Shown: positions 1 through 6,767 of the stretch, in pieces
Layout: each line of letters starts with the position of its first letter
Numbering within the stretch: position 1 is the stretch's first letter
Assembly: GCA_019245555.1 (NCBI GenBank)
Contig: JAFARH010000398.1
Span: 1 to 10,866 of the forward strand
Length of the DNA stretch: 10,866 bases
Source: Betaproteobacteria bacterium
Lineage (GTDB): Bacteria; Pseudomonadota; Gammaproteobacteria; Burkholderiales; SG8-39
Direction: 5' to 3'
The notes under the pieces: generated by a model
Told to the model about the DNA's origin: nothing
What the model saw: the letters and a program-made list of their open reading frames with translations, nothing else
Databases searched by the model: none
Translations under genes and position numbers: made by a program

Positions 1-1
1 A

Positions 2-1234
2 TTTTTTTCCATCGCAGAGACGGCGATGATGGCAATCAACCGCTACCGGCTCACGCACCTGGTGAGCGAGGGCAACACCTCCGCCGAGCGCGTTCAGGAG
101 CTCCTCAAGCGGACCGATCGCCTGCTCGGCGGCATCCTCATCGGCAACACGCTCTCGATTACCGGCGCGACGACCGTATCGGGATTCATCGCGGCGCATT
201 TTTTTGGCGAAGAGCGCCTCGTGGTGATCCTTACGCCAATCGTGGTCGGCTTCATCATCATCGTCTTCGCGGAGATCACCCCGAAAGTGATCGGCGCGAC
301 GCACCCCGAACGCGCGGCGCTGCTCCTTTCACTGCCGGTCAAGGCCGCGCTTTATCTTCTCGACATCCCGGCCTGGTTCATCAATCTCTTCGCGCGGCCG
401 ATGCTGCGCCTCGTCGGCATCCGGCCCGGCGAGGACACCGACACGCCGAAGCTCTCGCCGGAAGAGATCCGCACGCTCGTGCTCGAGTCGTCGAGTTTCA
501 TGCCGAAGAAACACCTGTCGATCCTGCTCAACCTCTTCGACCTCGGTGCGATCACCGTGCAGGACGTGATGGTGCCGCGGGCGCGCATCGAGTCGATCTG
601 TTTCGAGGACGGCATGGAAACGGTGTCGCGACAGCTAGCCACCAGCCATCACATGCGTCTCCTCGTGTTCCGCGACCACGAAGGCGAGATCGCCGGCGTG
701 CTGCACATCCGAAAGATCCTCGCAGCGCTGAACGCCGGTCGGCTCGAAGAGGCCGCTGTGACCGAAGTGCTCGATGAACCGTACTACGTGCCGGCGTCGA
801 CTTCGGCGCTCGCGCAGATGCAGTACTTCCAGGAGAACCGCGAGCGGCTCGCGCTGGTGGTCGACGAGTACGGCGAGCTGATGGGACTCGTCACCCTCGA
901 GGACATCATCGAGGAAATGATCGGCAAGTTCACGACCACGCTACCCACCGCAGGGCCGCTCACGTGGGATGAGAACGGGACCGCGACGGCCGACGGCGCA
1001 ATGCCGCTACGCGAGGTCAACCGCGCGCTGGGACTGTCGCTTCCGACCGACGGTCCAAAGACGCTGAACGGCCTGATCGTCGAGCACCTGCAGGAAATCC
1101 CGGAAGCCGATGTCTCGATCAAGATCAACAGCGTGCCGATGGAAATCGTTCACACGCAGGGTCGGACGATCAAAACCGTGCGAATTTTCCGGCCGCTCGA
1201 GAATGTAGAAAATACAGAGACTACAGAGGCTTAG
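2..1234 (+). CDS. CNNM/CorC (HlyC/CorC) family membrane protein with CBS pair, 5' partial
   Basis: This is an inner-membrane protein of the DUF21-CBS-CorC_HlyC family, linked in known members to Mg2+/Co2+ transport or efflux. The exact substrate here is unknown. The first ATG in the window (26) is not the true start: the frame is open to the window edge and already reads FFSIAETAMMAINRYRL, a conserved internal DUF21 segment, so the N-terminus lies upstream. Counting from the Met at 26, hydrophobic segments lie at about 33-57, 65-88 and 102-130, with the family signature FAEITPKVIG at 81-90. A first CBS motif follows at about 176-235 (VQDVMVPR) and a second at about 244-300 (VDEYGELMGLVTLEDIIEE). 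The CorC_HlyC domain spans about 309-392. The last ten codons are oddly A/T-rich and contain a 9-bp tandem repeat. Family assignment is firm; substrate is not. Confidence 0.93.
   Translation, partial: FFSIAETAMMAINRYRLTHLVSEGNTSAERVQELLKRTDRLLGGILIGNTLSITGATTVSGFIAAHFFGEERLVVILTPIVVGFIIIVFAEITPKVIGATHPERAALLLSLPVKAALYLLDIPAWFINLFARPMLRLVGIRPGEDTDTPKLSPEEIRTLVLESSSFMPKKHLSILLNLFDLGAITVQDVMVPRARIESICFEDGMETVSRQLATSHHMRLLVFRDHEGEIAGVLHIRKILAALNAGRLEEAAVTEVLDEPYYVPASTSALAQMQYFQENRERLALVVDEYGELMGLVTLEDIIEEMIGKFTTTLPTAGPLTWDENGTATADGAMPLREVNRALGLSLPTDGPKTLNGLIVEHLQEIPEADVSIKINSVPMEIVHTQGRTIKTVRIFRPLENVENTETTEA
1213..1230 (+). repeat. 9-bp tandem repeat at the 3' end of the CorC-type gene
   Basis: TACAGAGAC (1213-1221) is followed directly by TACAGAGGC (1222-1230), an 8/9 match. 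It encodes the short NTE/TTE tail just before the stop. The codons from 1202 to 1231 have only 2 of 10 third positions as G or C, against mostly G/C third positions upstream. The stretch looks unlike native coding sequence and may be the edge of an inserted or recombined segment. Confidence 0.6.
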
Positions 1235-1250
1235 AACAGGAACTTCAGGC

Positions 1251-1279
1251 TTTACAAAGGACGGAGCGATAGGCATCAT
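1251..1279 (+). promoter_or_regulatory. candidate sigma-70 promoter for the pilC unit
   Basis: In the 77-nt gap before pilC, TTTACA (1251-1256, 5/6 match to TTGACA) is followed after 17 nt by CATCAT (1274-1279, 4/6 match to TATAAT). The spacing is ideal but the -10 box is weak. Transcription would begin near 1286. A purine-rich ribosome-binding site GGGGAG (1296-1301) lies 10 nt before the pilC ATG. Read-through from the upstream gene is equally possible. Confidence 0.3.
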
Positions 1280-1311
1280 GCTCGGTCGGTAGTTCGGGGA
1301 GCACCCAACAA

Positions 1312-2544
1312 ATGGCAACAGCAGCAGCCGCACCGGCCGCGGCAAAAGGGCCGAAGGAATTCATGTTCGCCTGGGAGGGGAAGGACAAGGCGGGCAAGGT
1401 CGTGCGTGGCGAGATCAAGGCGGTGAGCGAGACCGCAGTCAACGCCACTCTGCGCCGTCAGGGCATCATGGTGCAGAAGGTCAAGAAGCAGAAGAAGGCC
1501 GGCGGCGGCAAGGTCGGCTCGAAAGACATCGCGCTTTTCACGCGCCAGCTCGCGACCATGATGAAAGCGGGCGTGCCGCTCTTGCAATCGTTCGAGATCG
1601 TCGGCAAGGGCGCCGCGAATCCCGCAGTGGGCAAGCTCCTGACGGACATCAAGACTGACGTCGAGACGGGTTCGTCGCTCGCCACAGCGTTCCGCAAGTA
1701 TCCCCTCTACTTCGACGCCCTTTTCTGCAACCTGGTCGCGGCAGGCGAGCAGGCCGGTATTCTCGAGACGCTGCTCGATCGCCTGGCGACGTACCAGGAA
1801 AAGACGCTCGCCATCAAGTCGAAGATCAAGAGCGCGCTCTTCTACCCGATTGCGATCATTGCGGTCGCGTTCATCATCACGGCGGTGATCATGATTTTCG
1901 TGATCCCGGCGTTCAAGCAGGTGTTCACGGCCTTCGGCGCGGACCTGCCGGCGCCGACCCTCTTCGTAATGGCGATCTCCGATGCCTTCGTCAAGTACTG
2001 GTACATCATCTTCTCGGTGATCGGCGGCAGCATCTACGGCTTCCTCGAGTCCTGGAAGCGCTCGCTCGCGGTGCAGATCTTCATGGACCGCCTTATGCTG
2101 AAGGCGCCAGTGTTCGGTCACCTCGTGAAAATCTCGAGTATCGCGCGCTGGACGCGCACGCTTTCGACCATGTTCGCGGCGGGCGTGCCGCTCGTCGAAG
2201 CGCTCGATTCCGTCGGCGGCGCGGCTGGTAATTACGTGTACTTCGAAGCGACCAAGAAAATCCAGCAGGATGTATCCACGGGCACTGCGCTGACGGTGGC
2301 GATGACGAGCACCAACGTGTTCCCATCGATGGTGCTGCAGATGTGCCAGATCGGCGAGGAAACCGGCGCGCTCGACGGCATGCTCGGCAAGGTGGCGGAC
2401 TTCTACGAGGCCGAGGTGGACGACGCGGTGGAAGCACTTTCCTCCCTCATGGAGCCCATGATCATGGTGGTGCTCGGCACCCTGATCGGCGGCATGGTGA
2501 TCGCCATGTACCTGCCGATCTTCAAGATGGGCCAGGCGGTCTAG
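1312..2544 (+). CDS. pilC: type IV pilus inner-membrane platform protein PilC
   Basis: PilC is the polytopic inner-membrane platform of the type IV pilus machine. It couples the assembly and retraction ATPases to pilin polymerisation. The 410-residue protein has the usual length and the two-repeat layout: T2SSF domains at about 73-198 and 276-402. The repeats are visibly homologous (FTRQLATMMKAGVPL at 76-90 versus WTRTLSTMFAAGVPL at 280-294), and each carries the conserved G-E-x-x-G motif (GEQAG at 145-149, GEETG at 348-352). Membrane segments lie at about 178-200, 228-246 and 382-404. The Ala-rich N-terminus follows ATG 1312, which has GGGGAG 10 nt upstream. pilD starts 3 nt after the stop. 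The gene normally to its left in type IV pilus clusters, pilB, is not here, so the extension ATPase must be encoded elsewhere or be lost. Confidence 0.96.
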   Translation: MATAAAAPAAAKGPKEFMFAWEGKDKAGKVVRGEIKAVSETAVNATLRRQGIMVQKVKKQKKAGGGKVGSKDIALFTRQLATMMKAGVPLLQSFEIVGKGAANPAVGKLLTDIKTDVETGSSLATAFRKYPLYFDALFCNLVAAGEQAGILETLLDRLATYQEKTLAIKSKIKSALFYPIAIIAVAFIITAVIMIFVIPAFKQVFTAFGADLPAPTLFVMAISDAFVKYWYIIFSVIGGSIYGFLESWKRSLAVQIFMDRLMLKAPVFGHLVKISSIARWTRTLSTMFAAGVPLVEALDSVGGAAGNYVYFEATKKIQQDVSTGTALTVAMTSTNVFPSMVLQMCQIGEETGALDGMLGKVADFYEAEVDDAVEALSSLMEPMIMVVLGTLIGGMVIAMYLPIFKMGQAV

Positions 2545-2547
2545 CGG

Positions 2548-3411
2548 ATGTCGTCCTTCGGCTGGCTCGCACAGCCAGCCGTTCTTCCCTGGTTCGCTTT
2601 CGGTTTCGGGCTGTGCATCGGCTCGTTCTTGAACGTCGTCATCCATCGCCTGCCGAAGATGATGGAGCGCGAGTGGCGCGCCGAATGCGCCGAGCTCGCC
2701 GGCCAGCCCGCACCGCAGGAGCCGCCGCTTAGCCTCGTCTCGCCCCGCTCACGCTGCCCGAGCTGCGGGCACGCCATCACGGCGATCGAGAACATCCCGC
2801 TCATCAGCTGGGCCGTCCTGCGCGGCAAGTGCTCGAGCTGCGGCACGAAGATCAGCGCTCGCTATCCACTTGTAGAGTTTCTCGCTGGCGTCGGTGCTGC
2901 CTACTCCGCCTGGCGCTTCGGACCCACGGCGGCGGCGCTCGGCGGCGCCCTCTTCGTATGGTTCACCATTGCGCTCGCCTTCATCGACCAGGAGACCGGG
3001 CTTCTGCCGGACGACCTCACGCTGCCGCTCGTCTGGGTTGGCTTGCTGGTCAATCTGCGCGGCGCATTCGTGCCGCTGCCCGAAGCCGTGATGGGCGCCG
3101 TGGCAGGTTACCTCGTCCTGTGGCTCGTCTATTGGGGATTCAAGCTCGTCACCGGCAAGGAAGGCATGGGCTACGGTGACTTCAAGATGAACGCTGCGGT
3201 TGGCGCGTTCCTCGGCTGGAAAATGCTGCCGCTCGTGATCCTGCTCTCCTCGCTCGTCGGCCTCGCCTTCGGCGCGCTGCAAATGTTCGCCGCGCGCGGC
3301 AAGTGGGACGCCGGCTTCAAGTTTCATTTCGGTCCCTACATTGCCATCGCCGCGCTCGTCGCGCTCTTCTGGGGCGAGCCGATCCTGCGCTGGTATCTAA
3401 ACCAGCTGTGA
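2548..3411 (+). CDS. pilD: prepilin leader peptidase / N-methyltransferase PilD
   Basis: PilD is the bifunctional inner-membrane enzyme that cleaves type IV prepilin (and type II pseudopilin) leader peptides and methylates the new N-terminal residue. The 287-residue protein is full length. After a first membrane segment (about 11-33, with GSFLNVVIHRLP) comes the cytoplasmic zinc-binding methyltransferase loop with C70, C73, C95 and C98 (CPSCG and CSSCG). The catalytic aspartates of this aspartic peptidase family are D147 (FIDQETGLLPDD) and D211 (GMGYGDFK). Several further membrane helices follow, ending in FGPYIAIAAL (261-270). All four cysteines are present, so both activities are expected. 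ATG 2548 is 3 nt after the pilC stop with only a weak GGCGG ribosome-binding site, suggesting coupling to pilC. The stop overlaps the coaE start in GTGA. Confidence 0.96.
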   Translation: MSSFGWLAQPAVLPWFAFGFGLCIGSFLNVVIHRLPKMMEREWRAECAELAGQPAPQEPPLSLVSPRSRCPSCGHAITAIENIPLISWAVLRGKCSSCGTKISARYPLVEFLAGVGAAYSAWRFGPTAAALGGALFVWFTIALAFIDQETGLLPDDLTLPLVWVGLLVNLRGAFVPLPEAVMGAVAGYLVLWLVYWGFKLVTGKEGMGYGDFKMNAAVGAFLGWKMLPLVILLSSLVGLAFGALQMFAARGKWDAGFKFHFGPYIAIAALVALFWGEPILRWYLNQL

Positions 3412-4019
3412 GCTTCGTTGTAGGCCTTACGGGCGGCATCGGCAGCGGCAAGAGCGCAGCGGCCGAAGAATTCGCGCGGCTCGGCGCCGACGTGATCGAT
3501 ACCGATGCGATCGCGCGCGAGCTCACCGAAGCAGGCGGCACGGCGCTGCCTCACATCAAGTCCTTGTTCGGCGCTGCATTCATCACCAGCAAGGGTGCGA
3601 TGGACCGGGATGCCATGCGCAAGCACGTGTTTTCCGATCCGGCGGCAAAGCAGGCGCTGGAAAAGCTGCTGCATCCGATGATCCGCACCGAGGCCGAGCG
3701 GCGCATCGCGGCCGCAGCCGGTCCCTACGTGATCTACGTGGTGCCGCTCCTTGTCGAGTCCGGCCGCCCGCGCGACCGGGTGCAGCGCGTCCTCGTGGTC
3801 GATGCACCCGAAGACCTGCAGGTCGAGCGGGTCCGCGCGCGCAGCGGCCTGTCGGACAAGGAGATTCGCGCGATCATCGCCCAGCAGGCGGCACGCCAGG
3901 CGCGCCTCGCCGCGGCCGACGACGTGCTCGAGAACTCGGGCTCGCTTGACGCACTGCGCAAGCAGGTGGCGGCCCTCGACGCGCGCTATCGGAAAATGGC
4001 AATCTCTGCCAAGAGTTAA
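3408..4019 (+). CDS. coaE: dephospho-CoA kinase
   Basis: CoaE phosphorylates the ribose 3'-hydroxyl of dephospho-CoA with ATP, the last step of coenzyme A synthesis in the cytoplasm. The protein has 203 residues, the family's usual size. The Walker A P-loop GLTGGIGSGKS is at 6-16, the DTD motif at 31-33, LHPMIR at 88-93 and VPLLVES at 112-118, with a lid/C-terminal part (VVDAPEDLQVERV, 130-142; LAAADDVLENSGS, 167-179). I start it at GTG 3408, which overlaps the pilD stop in GTGA and leaves five residues before the P-loop motif. In-frame sequence upstream to 3303 is only pilD read in another frame. No Shine-Dalgarno is visible, so translation is probably coupled to pilD. The pilD-coaE pairing is common in proteobacteria and has no known functional basis. 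Confidence 0.95.
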   Translation: MSFVVGLTGGIGSGKSAAAEEFARLGADVIDTDAIARELTEAGGTALPHIKSLFGAAFITSKGAMDRDAMRKHVFSDPAAKQALEKLLHPMIRTEAERRIAAAAGPYVIYVVPLLVESGRPRDRVQRVLVVDAPEDLQVERVRARSGLSDKEIRAIIAQQAARQARLAAADDVLENSGSLDALRKQVAALDARYRKMAISAKS

Positions 4020-4022
4020 GTT

Positions 4023-4850
4023 GTGCTGACCACCCAAATCGCTCAGAATCCGGCCAGCTTTTCCGCCGAATCAGTTGGCAACGCACGGCGCGTGATCACC
4101 TACGAATATCCGCTGAACGAACGCATTCGCACGCTCCTGCGTCTCGAGGATCTGTTCGAGCGCTCGCGCCACTTCATTGCGCGCACCGATCCGCACGATC
4201 ACCACATGGCGCTGCTGACGCTCTTCGAGATCCTCGAAGTGTCGAGCCGTGCCGATCTCAAGTCGGATCTGCTTCAGGAACTGGAGCGCCAGAAGCAGGT
4301 GCTGCTTTCCTTTCGCAACAATCCGGAGATCGCCGAGGAGCGCCTCTCGGGCGTGCTGAAGGACATCGAGCAGGCTGCTGCGTCGCTCTTCTCGATGACC
4401 GGCAAGATCGGCCAGTACCTGCGCGAGAACGACTGGCTGATGTCGATCAAGCAGCGCACCGGCATCCCGGGCGGCGCGTGCGAGTTCGACCTGCCCTCAT
4501 ATCACTACTGGCTGCACCGGCCGGCTGAGGAGCGCACCGGCCAGCTCGCGGCGTGGACCGGCCCGCTTTATCCGCTGCGCGACGGCTCGGCGATCATCCT
4601 GCGCATCCTGCGCGAATCGGGGCGGCCGCAGGCCGTGAACGCGCCGCAGGGCATGTTCCAGCAGATGCTCGGCGGCAAGACGGCGCAGATGCTGCGCCTG
4701 CGCCTGGATCCAACCGCCGCGTGCGTGCCCGAGATCAGCGCCAACAAGTACGTCCTCAACATCCGCTTCCTTTCCCAGAACGGCGAAGACGCGCGCACCC
4801 GCACGGCCGACTGGGATGTCCCCTTCGAGCTTACGTTCTGCAATCTGTAA
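4023..4850 (+). CDS. zapD: cell division protein ZapD (FtsZ-ring crosslinker)
   Basis: ZapD (DUF1342, formerly YacF) binds FtsZ and bundles its filaments at the division site. The motifs ITYEYPLNERIRTLLRLE, KIGQYLREN, TGIPGGACEFDLPSYHYWLH and the C-terminal FELTFCN match the family. The start is uncertain. GTG 4023 gives 275 residues, lies 3 nt after coaE and has a weak AAGAG 7 nt upstream. In-frame GTG 4092 gives 252 residues, close to the 247 of the E. coli protein, and would place the conserved ITYEYPLNER right at the N-terminus as in most relatives, but has no visible ribosome-binding site. The 23 extra residues show no family similarity that I recognise. The coordinates use the longer form. 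Identity is firm; the N-terminus is not. Confidence 0.92.
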   Translation: MLTTQIAQNPASFSAESVGNARRVITYEYPLNERIRTLLRLEDLFERSRHFIARTDPHDHHMALLTLFEILEVSSRADLKSDLLQELERQKQVLLSFRNNPEIAEERLSGVLKDIEQAAASLFSMTGKIGQYLRENDWLMSIKQRTGIPGGACEFDLPSYHYWLHRPAEERTGQLAAWTGPLYPLRDGSAIILRILRESGRPQAVNAPQGMFQQMLGGKTAQMLRLRLDPTAACVPEISANKYVLNIRFLSQNGEDARTRTADWDVPFELTFCNL

Positions 4851-5020
4851 AGCAGGCTCCCTGCCCGCGCTGCGGGACGCTTTCGCCGTATTCGCTTGAG
4901 AACAAGTGGCGCCCGTTCTGCAGCGAGCGCTGCAGAATGATCGACCTGGGCAAGTGGGCCGACGGCAGCTACCGCGTTCCGACCAAGGACGCGCCGCCCG
5001 ATCCCGACAAAGAGGACTAG
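4838..5020 (+). CDS. yacG: YacG-type zinc-binding DNA gyrase inhibitor, start codon unclear
   Basis: YacG is a small zinc protein reported in E. coli to bind GyrB and inhibit DNA gyrase. The signature is complete: CPRCG, a spacer with NKWRPFCSERCRMIDLGKWA, then YRVP, giving four zinc-binding cysteines in two C-x2/3-C pairs. The oddity is the start: there is no in-frame ATG, GTG or TTG between GTG 4721 (which would give 99 residues and overlap zapD by 130 nt) and the first cysteine. CTG 4838 is used here because it gives 60 residues, the usual family size. The codon that would be expected as the start (4847) is GTA, overlapping the zapD stop TAA. Its stop TAG shares CTAG with the stop of the convergent Nudix gene. 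Identity is firm; the start is a guess, and weak expression or a start-codon mutation is possible. Confidence 0.8.
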   Translation: MQSVKQAPCPRCGTLSPYSLENKWRPFCSERCRMIDLGKWADGSYRVPTKDAPPDPDKED

Positions 5021-5919
5021 CTCCAGCTCCCGCGGATCATGGCGAGCCCGTGCGCGCCCGCACGCCAGGCGCCTTGCATATCCGCCGGCTTGAGCCCACC
5101 GATCGCGTAGATCGGAATGCTCGCGCCGCGCACGATCTCAGCGAAGCGCTGCCAGCCAAGTGCAGCCGTGTCTCCCTTCTCAAGCACTGGACCAACCACC
5201 GCAAAGTCCAGCCCGAGCTGCATCGCCCGTTCTAGCTCTGCGCGGCTGTGGCACGACGCTGCCGCCAAGCCCGTGTTCGGTCGCCGCTCCAACCGCATTA
5301 AATCGGCGGCCGTGTAGTGCACACCATCCGCATTTGCGTGCGGCGTCTTCACGAGCACCCTGCAGCCATAGCGATGCGAAAGGCCGATCGCCTCCACTGT
5401 GAAGAGCTCGCGATCGTGGGGGGGGAGATTCGGCTCGCGGATTTGGATAAGCCGCAGCCCACTCTCGAGCCGCCGCTTGAGGCGAGCGAGCATTTCCGCC
5501 GTGCCGAGGCGAGCGGCGTCGGTGACGGCATATTCGTGAGGCAGCGCGAGGGAGGCCAGCACCGGCGCATTGGCCGGCAACATCGGCGACACCATGGGCC
5601 CGCTGATCGCCTGCCAGGCAATCGCCTGCTCCTCGCGCGGATGAGGATCGCCCGACCATTCGAGCACGCGGAAGAAGTTGAGCCGGACATGGCCGTGCGG
5701 ATAGACGTACTCGCGCGTGATCCACGGATAGGAAGCGCGCACGTCGATGCCGATCTCCTCGTGGAGCTCACGCGCCAGCGCGCGGTCCGCCGGCTCGCCG
5801 GGCTCGATCTTGCCGCCCGGAAATTCCCAATAGCCGGCGTACACCTTGCCGGTCGGCCGCTGCGCGAGCAGGAAGCGGCCGTCGGGCCGCTGGATCACCG
5901 CCGCCGCGACTTCGATCAC
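5017..5919 (-). CDS. Nudix hydrolase fused to a degenerate ThiE-like domain (MutT-ThiE fusion)
   Basis: The 300-residue protein has two parts. Residues 1 to about 128 form a MutT-like Nudix hydrolase with a perfect Nudix box G-x5-E-x7-R-E-L-x-E-E-x-G-I at 36-58, preceded by YWEFPGGK. By homology it removes oxidised nucleotides such as 8-oxo-dGTP. Residues about 135-298 resemble thiamine phosphate synthase (IQIREPN at 158-164, ADGVHYTAAD at 197-206, VVGPV at 241-245, YAIGG at 271-275), a fusion known in beta- and gammaproteobacteria. Key ThiE residues are altered: the lysine of REK is proline, and the Asn-Asp that precedes the metal site is Lys-Thr with a shortened helix. Thiamine synthesis is therefore unlikely. 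GTG 5919 is chosen because it overlaps the upstream ATPase stop in GTGA and directly precedes the conserved strand IEVAAAVI. A run of eight Cs lies in the ThiE part. Confidence 0.92.
   Translation of the reverse strand: MIEVAAAVIQRPDGRFLLAQRPTGKVYAGYWEFPGGKIEPGEPADRALARELHEEIGIDVRASYPWITREYVYPHGHVRLNFFRVLEWSGDPHPREEQAIAWQAISGPMVSPMLPANAPVLASLALPHEYAVTDAARLGTAEMLARLKRRLESGLRLIQIREPNLPPHDRELFTVEAIGLSHRYGCRVLVKTPHANADGVHYTAADLMRLERRPNTGLAAASCHSRAELERAMQLGLDFAVVGPVLEKGDTAALGWQRFAEIVRGASIPIYAIGGLKPADMQGAWRAGAHGLAMIRGSWS
5418..5425. repeat. homopolymer G8 (C8 on the coding strand)
   Basis: Eight Gs in a row on the plus strand lie inside the Nudix-ThiE gene. They are read on the minus strand as part of the Leu-Pro-Pro-His codons of the ThiE-like domain. 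The frame is intact as given. Such tracts are prone to slippage and to sequencing indels. Confidence 0.7.
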
Positions 5920-6767
5920 TTTTTGGAGTGCCGTCCCGCCCAATCGCGCGCGAATTGATAGGCGACGCGACCGCTGCGCGAGCCGCGCTGCAGCGACCAT
6001 TGCAGCGCCTCTTCGCGCGCCGCGTCGGAGAGCTTGGCGCCGAAGGTCCTGAGCCAGTGGCCGACGATCTCGAGGTATTCGTCCTGGTCGAACGGATAGA
6101 ACGTGACCCAAAGGCCGAATCGCTCGGAAAGCGAGATCTTCTCCTCGACCGTCTCGCCGGGATGGATTTCGTCGCCGACGTACTTGGTCTCGAGGTTCTC
6201 CGCCATGTACTCCGGCATCAGGTGCCTGCGATTGGAGGTGGCGTAGATCAGCATGTTCTCCGATGTGGTGGAGATCGACCCGTCGAGCGCTACCTTCAGC
6301 GCGATGTAGCCGTCCTCGGCGCCATGGAAGCTCAGGTCGTCACAGAAAAGGAGGAAGCGCTCCTTTCGACCCGCGACCTGATCGACGATTTGCGGCAGGT
6401 CGACGAGATCGTTTTTCTCTACTTCGATAAGCCGGAGGCCCTGCTTCGAATATCTGTTCAGCAAGCCCTTAACGATCGATGACTTGCCGGTGCCCCGCGC
6501 GCCGGTCAGGAGCACGTTGTTGGCCGGCTGATCGGCCAGGAACTGCTTCGTGTTCTGCTCAACGCGCTCGATCTGCTTGTCGATGCCCTGCAGGTCGGAG
6601 AGCTTGATGCGATGCACCTGGCGCACGGGCTGTAGCCATCCTGGCGTGCCCGCTCGCCCGCTCGAGCGCCAGCGAAAGGCGATGCTCGCCTTCCAATCGG
6701 TCTCAGGCGCCGGCTGCGGCAGCAACTCGCCGAGGCGCCGAAGAATCTGTTCGAGCTCCCTATTCAC
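5916..6767 (-). CDS. DUF815-type P-loop ATPase (AAA-like), function unknown
   Basis: This is a predicted cytoplasmic ATPase of the DUF815 family (283 residues). No established role is known to me, and the family name should not be read as a function. Visible motifs are Walker [10 protein letters not shown] (89-97), Walker B FLLFCDD (138-144), a sensor-1-like ATSNRRH (176-182) and an arginine-bearing GSRSGRVA near the end (262-269), an AAA-like arrangement. Before the ATPase core lies a segment of about 80 residues with WLQPV and an alpha-helical region [14 protein letters not shown] 6767 is preferred over ATG 6821 because it overlaps the argJ stop in GTGA, as at other junctions here; the longer form would run 54 nt into argJ. 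The stop overlaps the Nudix start, again in GTGA, so translation of the three genes is probably coupled. Confidence 0.9.
   Translation of the reverse strand: MNRELEQILRRLGELLPQPAPETDWKASIAFRWRSSGRAGTPGWLQPVRQVHRIKLSDLQGIDKQIERVEQNTKQFLADQPANNVLLTGARGTGKSSIVKGLLNRYSKQGLRLIEVEKNDLVDLPQIVDQVAGRKERFLLFCDDLSFHGAEDGYIALKVALDGSISTTSENMLIYATSNRRHLMPEYMAENLETKYVGDEIHPGETVEEKISLSERFGLWVTFYPFDQDEYLEIVGHWLRTFGAKLSDAAREEALQWSLQRGSRSGRVAYQFARDWAGRHSKK

Noticed and set aside
1276..1293. Tiny reading frame before pilC (ATG to TAG)
   Set aside because: It would encode only about five residues and has no ribosome-binding site.
1276..2646. Open frame of 456 codons on the minus strand, antisense to pilC
   Set aside because: The product is a low-complexity His/Arg/Asp/Glu-rich chain, a mirror of GC-rich pilC codons. 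It spans the pilC-pilD junction and has no recognisable motif.
3303..3407. N-terminal extension of coaE upstream of GTG 3408
   Set aside because: The stretch is the 3' end of pilD read in another frame. CoaE proteins begin just before the P-loop.
5005..5045. Possible bidirectional terminator at the convergent junction
   Set aside because: AGCTCCAGCT and CTAG are small palindromes, but there is no stable stem with a T-run on either strand.
5317..5958. Open frame of 213 codons on the plus strand, antisense to the Nudix-ThiE gene
   Set aside because: It has no family motifs and overlaps a gene with a perfect Nudix box.
5920..6111. N-terminal extension of the Nudix-ThiE protein
   Set aside because: It is the 3' end of the ATPase gene in another frame, Arg-rich and unlike MutT N-termini.
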